In this document: positions 9,677 through 18,311 of the stretch, piece after piece
Numbering within the stretch: the stretch's first letter is position 1
Layout: each line of letters opens with the position of its first letter
Source of the DNA: JACDAN01 sp963842235
GTDB lineage: Bacteria; Actinomycetota; Thermoleophilia; Gaiellales; Gaiellaceae
Assembly (NCBI GenBank): GCA_963842235.1
Contig: CAWJFT010000003.1
Span: 248,001 to 312,000 of the forward strand
DNA length: 64,000 bases
Reading direction: 5' to 3'
The notes under the pieces: generated by a model
What the model was told of the DNA's origin: nothing
The model's input: only the letters and a program-made list of their open reading frames with translations
The model's database searches: none
Translations under genes and position numbers: made by a program

Positions 9677-10696
9677 GTGCCCGAGCTTCCGATCCCACCG
9701 CACTTCACGCGCAGGCAGGTCGGGGAGATCTGGCGCGTTCCTTACCAAGAGCGCGCGGACGGGGCGCAGGCCTGGGCCGAGGAGCACGGCCTTCGTCCGG
9801 CGCTCGAGGACAACTTCCGGATCTGCCTCGTCGCCGTCGACGTCCAGAACACCTTCTGCATCCCGGGGTACGAGCTCTACGTTCAGGGAGCCGAGAACGA
9901 CAACCGGCGGCTGTGCGAGTTCCTCTACCGCAACCTCGGAGCGATCACGGCGATCATCCCGACGCTCGACACGCATCGCGCCATGCAGATCTTCCATGCC
10001 GCGTGGCTCGTGGACGACGAGGGCCGGCATCCGGAGCCATACACGCTCGTCACGACCGAGGACGTCGAGTCAGGACGCTGGCGGATCAATCCGCCGGCCG
10101 TCGAGAGCGCCGGTATCGAGGCCGACTATGCCCAGCGGCAGCTGCTCGACTACACGCAGAAGCTCGCCGAGGGCGGCAAGTACGACCTGACGATCTGGCC
10201 CTACCACGCCATGCTCGGCGGGATCGGCCACGCCCTCGTCCCAGCCGTCGAGGAGGCGATCTTCTTCCACACGATCGCCCGGTATAGCCAACCCGCCTTC
10301 CAGGTCAAGGGGGACAACCCGCTGACAGAGCACTACTCGGTGCTGGGCCCGGAGATCACCCAGGGCCCGGGCGGAGAGACGATCGCCGGAAAGAACGACC
10401 TCCTGATCCAGCAACTGTCGCTCTACGACGTGATCATCGTCGGCGGCCAGGCGAAGAGCCATTGCGTCGCGTGGACGATCGCCGACCTGCTCGAGGGCGA
10501 CGACGAACGCGAGCGGGCGCTCGCACCCCGCACGTACCTCCTGGAGGACTGCACGTCCCCGGTGGTCGTGCCCGGAATGGACTACACCGCCGAGGCCAAC
10601 GCCGCCTTCGAGCGCTTCGCAGCGGCAGGCATGCACGTCGTCCGCTCGACGGAGCCGATCGAGAGCTGGCCCGGAATCCCGGCGCTCGTCAGGTAA
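9677..10696 (+). CDS. isochorismatase-fold cysteine hydrolase, nicotinamidase-related, extended
   Basis: A 339-residue protein with the cysteine-hydrolase core. The catalytic Asp is in LVAVDVQNTFCIPG, a nicotinamidase-like metal motif is in IPTLDTHRAMQIFH, and the nucleophile Cys is in IIVGGQAKSHCVAWTI. It has an N-terminal extension of about 50 residues and long insertions around residues 130-230, where PncA enzymes are near 200 residues. The convergent neighbour is nicotinate phosphoribosyltransferase, which makes nicotinamide deamidation for NAD salvage a plausible role. That is inference from context. The GTG start lies 52 bases from the divergent ftsH start. Confidence 0.75.
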   Translation: MPELPIPPHFTRRQVGEIWRVPYQERADGAQAWAEEHGLRPALEDNFRICLVAVDVQNTFCIPGYELYVQGAENDNRRLCEFLYRNLGAITAIIPTLDTHRAMQIFHAAWLVDDEGRHPEPYTLVTTEDVESGRWRINPPAVESAGIEADYAQRQLLDYTQKLAEGGKYDLTIWPYHAMLGGIGHALVPAVEEAIFFHTIARYSQPAFQVKGDNPLTEHYSVLGPEITQGPGGETIAGKNDLLIQQLSLYDVIIVGGQAKSHCVAWTIADLLEGDDERERALAPRTYLLEDCTSPVVVPGMDYTAEANAAFERFAAAGMHVVRSTEPIESWPGIPALVR

Positions 10697-11777
10697 CGAG
10701 CTCGAGCCGCTCGTTCGGCCGGTACCAGCGACCGGCCTTCGCCGACGGGCGTCCGTCCGTCAAGACGACGTCGGCGGTGAAATCGTTCTCGCCCCGGATG
10801 AGAGCTGAGCCGACGCCGTAGGAGTCGACCGGCACGCCCTTCTCCTCGAACTCTCGGATTCGCTCGGCGTTCATTCCGCCGGAGACGACGATCTTGACGC
10901 GCTCGAACCCGTCCCGGTCGAGCGCCTCACGGACCTTGAGCACGAGCCCCTCGTTGACGCCGCGCGGGTCAAAGTCGCCCATCTCGTGCCAGAGGGAGCG
11001 GTCGACCATCGTGCGGGACGTGTCGAGCCGGACCCCCCAGAGACTGTCGCCAAGCGCGCGGGCGACCTCGAGCGACGTCCGGATGGAGTCGTTCTCGAAG
11101 TCGACCAGGACGACGACGTTCATGTCCGGGTCGCTGTGCTCGACGAACTTCGTCGCCGCGAGCACGGTGTTGCCGCCGTACGAGCTGATCAGGGAGTGGG
11201 GCACGGTTCCGATTGCCCGGCCGCCCCACCAGGACGCATTCGCCTCGGTGGTGACACCGATCGGGACGCCGATCGACGACCCGGCGATGTAGGCGGCGTA
11301 GCCGTCGCCCGTCTGCACGCGATGGTGGTCGTAGCGGGCGGGCATGAAGATGATCGGCTTGCCGTTTGCCGCCTCGACCACGCGCTTGACGTTCGAGGCG
11401 ATCATCGTCCGCCGCGCGAGCACGCCGAGATAGACCGTCTCGAGATGCGCGAACCCCGTGTAGTCGCCCTCGATTGTCATCGCCGTCTCCCATGGCGAGA
11501 TCTCGTCGCCGTCGTAGAGCGCGTGGACGGTCAGCGCCTCCCAGTCGTCAGAGCAGAGCTTGAGGATCGCAATCGCCTCGTCCATTCCGGCCAGGAGCGC
11601 GCGCTTCCGCTGGAAGACCTGCATCACGACCCGCGGACGGCGCTCGTCCTCGAGCAGCACGCGGCGGGTCTGGTTGAAGTACTCGTCTGTGTAGTAGCCC
11701 TCCCGCATCTTCTCGACCGGGAGGTCGAAGATCTCCGGCGGAAGCCGCCTGTGGCGCTCTCTAGTCTGGAGCGCCAC
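10689..11777 (-). CDS. pncB: nicotinate phosphoribosyltransferase family protein
   Basis: About 362 residues from GTG 11777, which overlaps the DUF1385 stop by 17 bases. The longer frame is only shadow. Family features include EGYYTDEYFNQTRRVL near the N terminus, IFMPARYDHHRVQTGDGYA, PHSLISSYGGNTVLA, a PRPP/phosphate-binding region around VVVLVDFENDS and VKIVVSGGMNAERI near the end. It converts nicotinate and PRPP to nicotinate mononucleotide in NAD salvage (family knowledge). Its 3' end overlaps the convergent cysteine hydrolase by eight bases. An ATG at 11708 is an alternative start. Confidence 0.85.
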   Translation of the reverse strand: MALQTRERHRRLPPEIFDLPVEKMREGYYTDEYFNQTRRVLLEDERRPRVVMQVFQRKRALLAGMDEAIAILKLCSDDWEALTVHALYDGDEISPWETAMTIEGDYTGFAHLETVYLGVLARRTMIASNVKRVVEAANGKPIIFMPARYDHHRVQTGDGYAAYIAGSSIGVPIGVTTEANASWWGGRAIGTVPHSLISSYGGNTVLAATKFVEHSDPDMNVVVLVDFENDSIRTSLEVARALGDSLWGVRLDTSRTMVDRSLWHEMGDFDPRGVNEGLVLKVREALDRDGFERVKIVVSGGMNAERIREFEEKGVPVDSYGVGSALIRGENDFTADVVLTDGRPSAKAGRWYRPNERLELVT

Positions 11778-12552
11778 GGGCCTCTTCCTCGAGCCGCAGG
11801 CACTCGGCAAGCGCCGTCTCGGCGACCTCGAGCTGCTCGGGGGTCGGCTCCGCTGTCGCGAGGCGGTGCTGGAGCTCGTGACCGGGCCGCGCCAGCAGCT
11901 TGGAGACCCTGCTCTCCGGATTGCGGGCCATCCACGCGAAGAGCTCGGTGGAGGTCGCGAGCGCGCCGACGGCGGCCACGAGCTTCGCCGGCCCTCGCAG
12001 CTGCGGCGGCGCCTTGGCGGCGAGGCTGTTTCCTGCAGCCATCGTCACGAGCAGCGGGCCCACGAGATGGGAGCCGCAACGCTCGTGCTCCTTCTCGCGC
12101 GGCTCGCCATGTTCGTACGTTCCGATCGAGATGTGCTCAGCGCCGTGGTAGGCGGCCAGTGACTGCCCGCGGAGAGCGACGACCGCCGGCGCCATCGAGG
12201 CGAATGCGGCGATCAGCTCCTTCGTCGCGGCGCCGAGGCGGGAGCTTCGGACGAGCTGCGTGACGACGATCCCGCCGGCCATTGCGGCCAGGACGACCGG
12301 CCGCTCGAAGGGAAGCCTGGCTTCGGGAAGCTCCCGGCGTACCTCCGGGAGCAACGTGAAGGCCTCGGCGATGCGTGCAGGGCCGCGGAGCAGCGGCTGC
12401 TCTACGCGGCTCGCACGGAAGCGCTTGAACGCCGACGCGTGCTTGAGCGTCCCGTCCGGCATGCGCACGGCGCAGGCCCACGCGTTCGGCCCGTGCACGA
12501 GCACACCGTTTGCAAGAGCCATACCGCCGAGCCGAATCTTCTCATCAGCCAT
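11761..12552 (-). CDS. DUF1385 family membrane protein
   Basis: 263 residues from ATG 12552. The N-terminal strand IRLGGMALANGVLVHGPNAWA and the central HGAEH motif (LAAYHGAEHISIGTYEHGE) are the DUF1385 signature. The C-terminal half has hydrophobic segments (VVLAAMAGGIVVTQLV, LVGPLLVTMAAGNSL, LVAAVGALATSTELFAW) that suggest membrane association. Histidine, glutamate and cysteine around HGAEH and HERCGSH could bind metal; this is inference. The biological role of the family is not settled. It sits between M20 peptidase and pncB, separated by 4 bases and overlapping by 17 bases respectively, so one operon is likely. Confidence 0.8.
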   Translation of the reverse strand: MADEKIRLGGMALANGVLVHGPNAWACAVRMPDGTLKHASAFKRFRASRVEQPLLRGPARIAEAFTLLPEVRRELPEARLPFERPVVLAAMAGGIVVTQLVRSSRLGAATKELIAAFASMAPAVVALRGQSLAAYHGAEHISIGTYEHGEPREKEHERCGSHLVGPLLVTMAAGNSLAAKAPPQLRGPAKLVAAVGALATSTELFAWMARNPESRVSKLLARPGHELQHRLATAEPTPEQLEVAETALAECLRLEEEARGAPD

Positions 12553-12556
12553 GCGA

Positions 12557-13861
12557 TTACGGTAGCGACGGAAGCGCGCTTGCCGCATGGCGAAGGAAGC
12601 GCATGCCCAGCTCGAGGTCGTCGAGCTCGATCCGCTCGTCGGCGGAATGGATCAAGCGGGCGGCGACCTCCGGCTCCATCGTCCGCATCGGAAAGAACCC
12701 GTACGCGATCGTCCCGAACGCCTCGCGGATCCAGTGGCTGTCCGTGAAGCCAGACAGGAGCAGGGGCACGACCTGAGCCTCCGGCTCGACCTCGGCGACG
12801 AACGACTCGACGACATCCCATAGCGGCGAATCGACAGGCGACCGGGTGCCGCCTTGCGCCTCGATCCACTCCAGGTCGTACTCGGCGCCTTCGAGCACCC
12901 GTGCGACCTTGGCCTCGACCTCCTCCTGGGTGTGGCCGGGGAGGATTCGGCAGTCGACGGTGATCTCGCAGCGGTTCGGGATCACGTTCCGCTTCTTCGA
13001 GGCTTCGATCTCCGTCGGAGCGAGCGTCGTCCCGAGGAGCGGCTCGACGATGTCTCCGGCGAGCGGGTGCACCGCGCGCGCCGCGCTGACGGCCTCCAGC
13101 GCAGCCGGCACCTCGCCGCAGACCGCCTGGAGGAACGCGGCGACCTCTGGGCCGACCTCTGGTTCGTCCCGGAAGGCGCCCAGCCGCTCGACCATCGGCG
13201 CCGCCTTCACGAGCGCGTTGTCGGCCATTCCGGGGCGAGAGGCGTGGCCGCTTCGGCCGTGCACGATGATCCGGAACGGCGCGCTCATCTTCTCCGCCGT
13301 GGAACAGACGTAGAACGCGCGGCCGTCGAGCACGAGTCGGTCGCCGCCGCCTTCGTTGATGCAGTACTCGGCGCGAACAGCGTTCGGGTGCTCCTCGACG
13401 AGCCACTGGAGCCCGAAGCCCGCGCCGACCTCCTCGTCGGCGCAGGCGGCGAAGATCAGGTCGCCCGGCGCCTCGAAGCCCTCGCGCGCGAGCGAAGCCA
13501 TCGCGACGGCGCTTGCGGCCACCTGGCCCTTCATGTCGAGCGCGCCGCGGCCCCAGACCTGTCCGTCGCGGAGCTCCCCCGACCACGGGTCGAGCTGCCA
13601 CTCGCCTGGATCGGCGAGCACGGTGTCGGTGTGCGACAGGAGGAGTAGCCGCGGTCCGTCTCCGTGGCCGGGAATTCGCGCAACGAGGTTCGCGCGCTCC
13701 GGCACCCTCGCGTACAGCTCGCACGCGACACCGTTCGCCTCGAGATAGGCGCGCAGGTGCTCGGCCGCCAGCGTCTCATTACCCGGCGGGTTGACCGTGT
13801 CGAGCCGGATCAGGTCACGAAGAAGGCCGGCGGCCTCGTCCCGCAGCGAGACCGTTGCCAC
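12557..13861 (-). CDS. M20 family metallopeptidase/deacylase
   Basis: A 434-residue zinc hydrolase. Metal ligands are visible in LLLLSHTDTVLAD (His, Asp), WGRGALDMKGQ (bridging Asp), ACADEEVGAGFG (catalytic Glu pair), CINEGGGD and, at the C terminus, ARLIHSADERI. A dimerisation domain occupies about residues 195-310 and includes HGRSGHASRP. All catalytic residues appear present. Substrates in this family are peptides or N-acyl amino acids (family knowledge); the exact one cannot be told. The GTG start at 13861 is immediately next to the stop of the upstream methyltransferase. Confidence 0.87.
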   Translation of the reverse strand: MATVSLRDEAAGLLRDLIRLDTVNPPGNETLAAEHLRAYLEANGVACELYARVPERANLVARIPGHGDGPRLLLLSHTDTVLADPGEWQLDPWSGELRDGQVWGRGALDMKGQVAASAVAMASLAREGFEAPGDLIFAACADEEVGAGFGLQWLVEEHPNAVRAEYCINEGGGDRLVLDGRAFYVCSTAEKMSAPFRIIVHGRSGHASRPGMADNALVKAAPMVERLGAFRDEPEVGPEVAAFLQAVCGEVPAALEAVSAARAVHPLAGDIVEPLLGTTLAPTEIEASKKRNVIPNRCEITVDCRILPGHTQEEVEAKVARVLEGAEYDLEWIEAQGGTRSPVDSPLWDVVESFVAEVEPEAQVVPLLLSGFTDSHWIREAFGTIAYGFFPMRTMEPEVAARLIHSADERIELDDLELGMRFLRHAASALPSLP

Positions 13862-14656
13862 TTACTTACGCGTGCCGTACGTGAGCAAGTAGGTGCGTGA
13901 GAACCGCAGTCCGCCGTTCTCCCGCGAGCGTTCATGCAGCTCGACGAACGCACGGCGCAGCTCCTCGCGTTTTTCGTCGTCGAGACTCTCCGCAAGGACC
14001 TTGGTCGGTCCGTAGTCGCGTACAAACAGGTCCCAAACCGCCTCGCCCGACTCCATCACGAGGGGCGAGTCGAGGATCTCGAACTCGAGGTCGAAATCAG
14101 CGCCGAGGAGGTCGCGGACGTGGTCCTCGCGGCCACAATCGAACGGATTGGAGACACCCGGCGGAGGCGCCGGCTGGTACTGCCGCATGATTCCGAAGAT
14201 CTGAGCAAGGCCAGATTCGGGCGTCCAGCAGGCCAGGCCGAGGCGGCCGCCCGGTTTCGTTACGCGGGCGAGCTCCCTCGCGACGGCGGCGTGGTCCGGC
14301 GCGAACATCACGCCGCAGGTTGACGTGACGACGTCGAAGCTTGCGTCCTCGAGGTCCAGCGCCTCGGCGTCGCCCACGCGATAGTCGATCTCGAGGCCGC
14401 GCTCGGCTGCCCGTTCCTTCGCCTGCTCGATCAGCGCCGGCGCGATGTCGACGCCCACGACCTCGACCCCTCTCGGCGCGACGAGCTCGGGCACGGCGCC
14501 CGTTCCGCACGCGACATCGAGAAGCCGCTCCCCCGGTTGTGGATCGAGCCGCTCGAGGACGGCCTGATGCAGGTCGGCGATCGTCTCGGTGACTCCCTGG
14601 TAGGGCCCCGAGCCCCAGACCGCCGCATGACGTTGTTTGAGCTCTTCGAATGGCAT
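13862..14656 (-). CDS. class I SAM-dependent methyltransferase
   Basis: 264 residues from ATG 14656 (MPFEELKQRHAAVWG). Motif I is LLDVACGTGAVPEL, motif II is VVGVDIAPALIEQAKERA, and the post-I loop VGDAEALDLEDASFDVV is followed by FAPDHAAVARELARVTKPGG. This resembles UbiE/UbiG-type small-molecule methyltransferases, substrate unknown. A second ATG lies at 14668. The start is only 23 bases from the divergent rarA start, so the two promoters must overlap. It is followed without a gap by the M20 peptidase. Confidence 0.85.
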   Translation of the reverse strand: MPFEELKQRHAAVWGSGPYQGVTETIADLHQAVLERLDPQPGERLLDVACGTGAVPELVAPRGVEVVGVDIAPALIEQAKERAAERGLEIDYRVGDAEALDLEDASFDVVTSTCGVMFAPDHAAVARELARVTKPGGRLGLACWTPESGLAQIFGIMRQYQPAPPPGVSNPFDCGREDHVRDLLGADFDLEFEILDSPLVMESGEAVWDLFVRDYGPTKVLAESLDDEKREELRRAFVELHERSRENGGLRFSRTYLLTYGTRK

Positions 14657-14679
14657 GGAGCGGAGCATACTTTCCTGCA

Positions 14680-15951
14680 ATGAGCGACCTCTTTTCAGAT
14701 GCCGCCAATGAGCGGCTGCCCGAGGTCGCGCCGCTCGCGCTCCGGCTGCGCCCGCAGCGGCTCGAAGACTTCGTCGGCCAGGAGCACGTCCTCGGCGAGG
14801 GCTCGGCGCTGCGACTCGCGATCGAGGAGGACCGCGCCGGCTCGATGATCCTCTACGGGCCGCCGGGGAGCGGCAAGACGACCCTGGCTCGCATCGTCGC
14901 CAACCTGACGGGCGCCGAGTTCGAGGAGCTCTCCGCGGTCTCGGCGACGGTCTCGGACGTTCGCGGGACGATCGCGCGCGGACGGGAGCGCCTCGGCGCG
15001 ACGGGCCGGCGCACGATCCTCTTCCTGGACGAGATCCATCGCTTCAACAAGGCCCAGCAGGACGCGCTGCTGCCGGCGGTCGAGGAGGGCATCGTCACGC
15101 TGATCGGCGCGACGACCGAGAACCCGTACTTCGAGGTCAACTCGGCCCTCCTGTCGCGAACCCAGATCTACGAGCTCGAGCCACTTTCGGAAGCAGACCT
15201 GGCGACTGTCACACGCCGGGGAGCGGCGGAGCTCGACGCCGAGGTGCCCGACGACATCGTGGAGCTGATCGCGCGCCGGGCCGGCGGAGATGCGCGAAAC
15301 GCGCTCAACATCCTCGAGCTGGCCGTGCAGACCGCACGAGCCGAGGGTGGCGCGATCACCGAGGAACAGGTCGAGGACGCCGCTCGCAAGCGGCCGCTCG
15401 TCTACGACAAGGGCGGCGACGCGCACTACGACTTCATCTCGGCCTTCATCAAGTCGATGCGCGGCTCCGATCCGGACGCGTCGCTCTACTACCTCGCGGC
15501 GATGCTCGAGGGCGGCGAGGATGCTCGCTACATCGCCCGCCGGATGATCGTCCTCGCCTCCGAGGACATTGGCAACGCCGACCCGCGGGCGCTGCAGGTC
15601 GCCGTCGCCGCCGCCCAGGCCGTCGAGCATGTCGGCCTCCCGGAAGCGCGGCTGAACCTCGCCCAGGCTGCGATCTACCTCGCCCGGGCGCCGAAGTCGA
15701 ATGCTGTGATCGCGGCGTTGAACGAGGCGCAGAAGGACGTCCGCGAGCACGGTCATCTCCGGCCGCCCGGGCCGCTCCGCGACGCGAGCTACTACCACGC
15801 GAAGAAGCTGGGGCGGGGGCAGGGTTACGTCTATCCGCACTCCGACCCGCGCGGCTTCGAGGTCGACCACCTGCCCGACGAGCTGAAGGGCCGGCGGTAC
15901 TATCGACCGTCCGGTTCAGGCGAGGAGAAGGGGGAGGACGATGGCGGTTGA
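14680..15951 (+). CDS. rarA: replication-associated recombination protein A (RarA/MgsA AAA ATPase)
   Basis: 423 residues from ATG 14680 (MSDLFSDAANERLPEVAPL). The order is typical: the LRPQRLEDFVGQEHVLG entry motif, Walker A LYGPPGSGKTTLARI, Walker B ILFLDEIHRFN, sensor 1 LIGATTENPYFEVN, and a C-terminal tetramerisation domain with SASLYYLA-type sequence (DPDASLYYLAAMLEGGED) and VYPHSDPRGF near the end. RarA works at stalled forks and in recombination (family knowledge). The OsmC gene starts inside its last codons, overlapping 11 bases. Confidence 0.93.
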   Translation: MSDLFSDAANERLPEVAPLALRLRPQRLEDFVGQEHVLGEGSALRLAIEEDRAGSMILYGPPGSGKTTLARIVANLTGAEFEELSAVSATVSDVRGTIARGRERLGATGRRTILFLDEIHRFNKAQQDALLPAVEEGIVTLIGATTENPYFEVNSALLSRTQIYELEPLSEADLATVTRRGAAELDAEVPDDIVELIARRAGGDARNALNILELAVQTARAEGGAITEEQVEDAARKRPLVYDKGGDAHYDFISAFIKSMRGSDPDASLYYLAAMLEGGEDARYIARRMIVLASEDIGNADPRALQVAVAAAQAVEHVGLPEARLNLAQAAIYLARAPKSNAVIAALNEAQKDVREHGHLRPPGPLRDASYYHAKKLGRGQGYVYPHSDPRGFEVDHLPDELKGRRYYRPSGSGEEKGEDDGG

Positions 15952-16375
15952 GCGCAGCGCAAACGCGGTCTGGGAAGGCGACCTCATGGGTGGCTCCGGG
16001 AAGGTCTCGACACAGAGCGGGGTACTCGACAACGCGACGGTCACGTGGAGGTCGCGGGCCGAACAGGCCGACGAGAACACCAGCCCGGAGGAGCTGATCG
16101 CGGCGGCGCATGCCACGTGCGTCTCGATGGCACTGGCGCATGGACTCGCCCAGGCAGGGACCCCGGCGACGAAGATCGAGAGCGAGGCCACGGCGACGTT
16201 CGAGCAGGTCGGCGAGGGCTTCCGGATGACGGCGATTAAACTGTCGATCCGTGGCGAGGTCGACGGGATCGACGGCGTCGTCTTCCAGGAAGCGGCAGAG
16301 GCTGCGAAGGACAACTGCCCGGTCTCGCAGGCGCTCAAGGGCAACGTCGACGTGTCGCTGGACGCGTCGCTCTAG
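15941..16375 (+). CDS. OsmC/Ohr family peroxiredoxin
   Basis: A 144-residue OsmC-fold thiol peroxidase. Both redox cysteines are present: Cys60 in AAAHATCVSMAL and Cys126 in AKDNCPVSQAL. The N-terminal strand VWEGDLMGGSGKVST matches OsmC rather than Ohr proteins. It reduces organic hydroperoxides using dihydrolipoyl-type thiols (family knowledge). It is probably co-expressed with rarA through the 11-base overlap. Its TAG overlaps the TAG of the convergent phosphoesterase inside one CTAG. Confidence 0.9.
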   Translation: MAVERSANAVWEGDLMGGSGKVSTQSGVLDNATVTWRSRAEQADENTSPEELIAAAHATCVSMALAHGLAQAGTPATKIESEATATFEQVGEGFRMTAIKLSIRGEVDGIDGVVFQEAAEAAKDNCPVSQALKGNVDVSLDASL

Positions 16376-17040
16376 TCGGAGCCTCTGAGGATCCGCTGGG
16401 CGGCGAACTCGCCGAAGTCGCCGGCCATCGAGCGATAGGCTGCCGCCGCTCGCTCGACGTCGTACTCCGTACGCCGGAAGTCGAAGTCGCCGTCCCACGT
16501 CGCCCAGGCGGCTCGGATGTCGCCGTCCAAGGGCATCCCGACGCTGCCCGGGTTGACCAGATCGGTGTGCCTCGGGCCAGAGCGCCGGAACTGCTGGTGG
16601 CTGTGGCCGAAGACGATCGTCCGGTCGTGCTCACCCGCAAACAGCCGTTCCTCGCCCTCCTGGGGCTGTGGCGCGAAGCTCTCGTCGTCGGCGAGCGGTG
16701 ACCCATGGACGTAGAGGACGCCGTCCAACTCCGCTCGAGTGGGTAGTCCGTAGAGCCACTCGACCTCATCGTCTGGGATTCCGCCGCTGAAGAGCTCATA
16801 GACCTCCATGACCTCGGGCCGGTCGACCGGCGGCTCGCGGAGCCAGCGCTCGCCGTTCCCGCGGATCCACGTGGCGTTCGGGAGGGCGCGAAGACGCTCG
16901 AGCGTCTCGAGCGGCGCGGGGCTGGGCGTCCCGTAGTCGCCGCCGAGGAGGTACCGATCCGCGCCGGCCTCGGCCGCCTCCGCGAGTACCTCATCGAGCG
17001 CCGCGGTGTTCCCGTGGATGTCGTACAGGATCGCCAGCAC
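16372..17040 (-). CDS. calcineurin-like metallophosphoesterase (YfcE/MJ0936-like)
   Basis: A 222-residue phosphoesterase with metal-binding blocks in order: LYDIHGN (residues 6-12), LLGGDYGTP, IRGNGERW, LYVHGSPLADD and FGHSHQQF. It ends with VNPGSVGMPLDG, a standard tail of small bacterial phosphodiesterases. The usual GNHD/E block reads GNGE, replacing the catalytic His, a variation seen in part of this family. Substrate unknown. The start is 10 bases downstream of the membrane methyltransferase gene on the same strand. Confidence 0.87.
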   Translation of the reverse strand: MLAILYDIHGNTAALDEVLAEAAEAGADRYLLGGDYGTPSPAPLETLERLRALPNATWIRGNGERWLREPPVDRPEVMEVYELFSGGIPDDEVEWLYGLPTRAELDGVLYVHGSPLADDESFAPQPQEGEERLFAGEHDRTIVFGHSHQQFRRSGPRHTDLVNPGSVGMPLDGDIRAAWATWDGDFDFRRTEYDVERAAAAYRSMAGDFGEFAAQRILRGSD

Positions 17041-17050
17041 GGCGACGCCG

Positions 17051-18115
17051 CTAGTCGGTCCGGATCACGGCGAAGAGGTTGCGCTCACACAGTTGGCCCG
17101 CAGGATCGAAGGCCCGGTGGAAGCCGAGGTGCTCGATTCGCGAGCCGGCGCACGTCTCCGCGAGATAGCTCGTCAGCCACGAGCGGGAGTCCGGGGTCAT
17201 CGCAGGGAGCCGGAAATCTGGCGTCATCTCGGACTCGCCGGAGTCGAAGAGCATCAGCTTCCGGGCGTGCTGCCAGATGGCCGCGAGCATCCCGGTCGCC
17301 TGGCTCAGCCCGTGTGAGCGGACGAAGTGATGCCAGATGGAGAGGCACAGGACGCAATCGGCGTCGGGAAGCGTGAAGGCGTTCTCGGGCGTGACCTCCA
17401 GTGCGAGAACGCCGACGTTGCGGTTGCCCGTCTTCCTGACGGCAAGCAATGCCGTGCGGTAGTTGCTCGGCATGTTCTCGACCGCGATCGTCGGAATGCC
17501 GGCGGCGCCGAGCATGAGCGAGAAGTACCCCTCGCATGCTCCGATGTCGACGGCGCTCTCGACACGGTGCCCCTCGACGACCGGAAGCATCGCCGCCCAG
17601 CGCGACTCAGTGCCCGCGCCGCGCGCCGCACGTGCGGGAACGCCCGGAACCGGTTGATAGAGGCCGTTGGGCAATGTGTCGATCCGAAAGCGCAACCGGT
17701 CGATGACGTCGTCGATCGCTTCGAACGTCTGCTTCGTCACGATCGGGCGGAGGAGGCGCTTCAGGAGCGGCCAGCGGCGCGCGGGAGCGTCTCGTGCGGC
17801 CGGCGGCGCGAAAGCGCGCTCGTACGCGCGAACCGTCGCCGTGCCGACGAGCAGGCCGCCGACCACCGCAACGAGCGGAAGGTCTTCGTCGAGGACCCCC
17901 AACCACACGAGGACGACAGCCACGGCGCCCGCAGACAGCAAGAGCATCGAAAAGCGGCGAAGAGCGGCGCCGGCGAGCATCGAGAGCCCAAAGAGGCCGA
18001 TCACGAGCGGGCTGGGCTTCTCGGTCTCCTGGACGAAGATGACGCTGAGGCTGGCGAGGTAGACCAGGGCGATCCCGGCAGAGAAGAGCCAGAGCGGCGA
18101 CCGTAAACCGATCAT
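17051..18115 (-). CDS. membrane-anchored SAM-dependent methyltransferase
   Basis: 354 residues from ATG 18115. The N-terminal third has about four hydrophobic helices (LWLFSAGIALVYLASLSVIF, LVIGLFGLSMLAGAAL, MLLLSAGAVAVVLVWLGV, LVAVVGGLLVGTATVRAY). A cytoplasmic linker follows, then a Rossmann methyltransferase domain with motif I AVDIGACEGYFSLMLGA and VENMPSNYRTALLAV, and a CLSIWHHFVRSHG stretch. The catalytic half resembles DUF1698/CmoB-like or FkbM-like enzymes only loosely. A GTG at 18187 would extend it by 24 residues, but ATG 18115 directly precedes the first helix. Substrate unknown; a membrane lipid or glycan is an inference. Confidence 0.7.
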   Translation of the reverse strand: MIGLRSPLWLFSAGIALVYLASLSVIFVQETEKPSPLVIGLFGLSMLAGAALRRFSMLLLSAGAVAVVLVWLGVLDEDLPLVAVVGGLLVGTATVRAYERAFAPPAARDAPARRWPLLKRLLRPIVTKQTFEAIDDVIDRLRFRIDTLPNGLYQPVPGVPARAARGAGTESRWAAMLPVVEGHRVESAVDIGACEGYFSLMLGAAGIPTIAVENMPSNYRTALLAVRKTGNRNVGVLALEVTPENAFTLPDADCVLCLSIWHHFVRSHGLSQATGMLAAIWQHARKLMLFDSGESEMTPDFRLPAMTPDSRSWLTSYLAETCAGSRIEHLGFHRAFDPAGQLCERNLFAVIRTD

Positions 18116-18203
18116 CGCCGCAGCCCGACGGCCTCGTTGAGGCGAGCCATCAGAAAGATATTCCCGCACCGGCCGATCGTTAGCCACGGGAGTTGACCTC
18201 GCC

Positions 18204-18230
18204 GCCGATGCCGGCTTTGCCGGCGTCGGC
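18204..18230 (-). terminator. strong hairpin with TTT loop between tRNA-Phe and the membrane methyltransferase
   Basis: Twelve-base arms GCCGATGCCGGC and GCCGGCGTCGGC flank a TTT loop with a single wobble mismatch. No U-run follows, so it is not a classic intrinsic terminator. It may end the tRNA transcript or belong to the GGCTTTGCC hairpin family seen elsewhere in the window. Confidence 0.45.
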
Positions 18231-18232
18231 CC

Positions 18233-18307
18233 ACTTCGGCCGTCCGTTAGAAGAAGAATCGGCCGAAGTCGTCATGCTGCGGCGCCAGCCGCAGCGGACT
18301 TCGGCCG
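18233..18307. repeat. three alternating copies of ACTTCGGCCG forming mutually exclusive hairpins
   Basis: ACTTCGGCCG lies at 18233-18242 and 18298-18307, and its reverse complement CGGCCGAAGT at 18260-18269. The middle copy can pair with either flank. The downstream pairing encloses a second hairpin, GCTGCGG/CCGCAGC (18276-18295). It lies just 3' of tRNA-Phe and 5' of the methyltransferase gene. Confidence 0.6.
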
Positions 18308-18311
18308 ACTA

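Noticed and set aside
14695..15870. 391-codon open frame on the minus strand
   Set aside because: Antisense to rarA with no recognisable domain.
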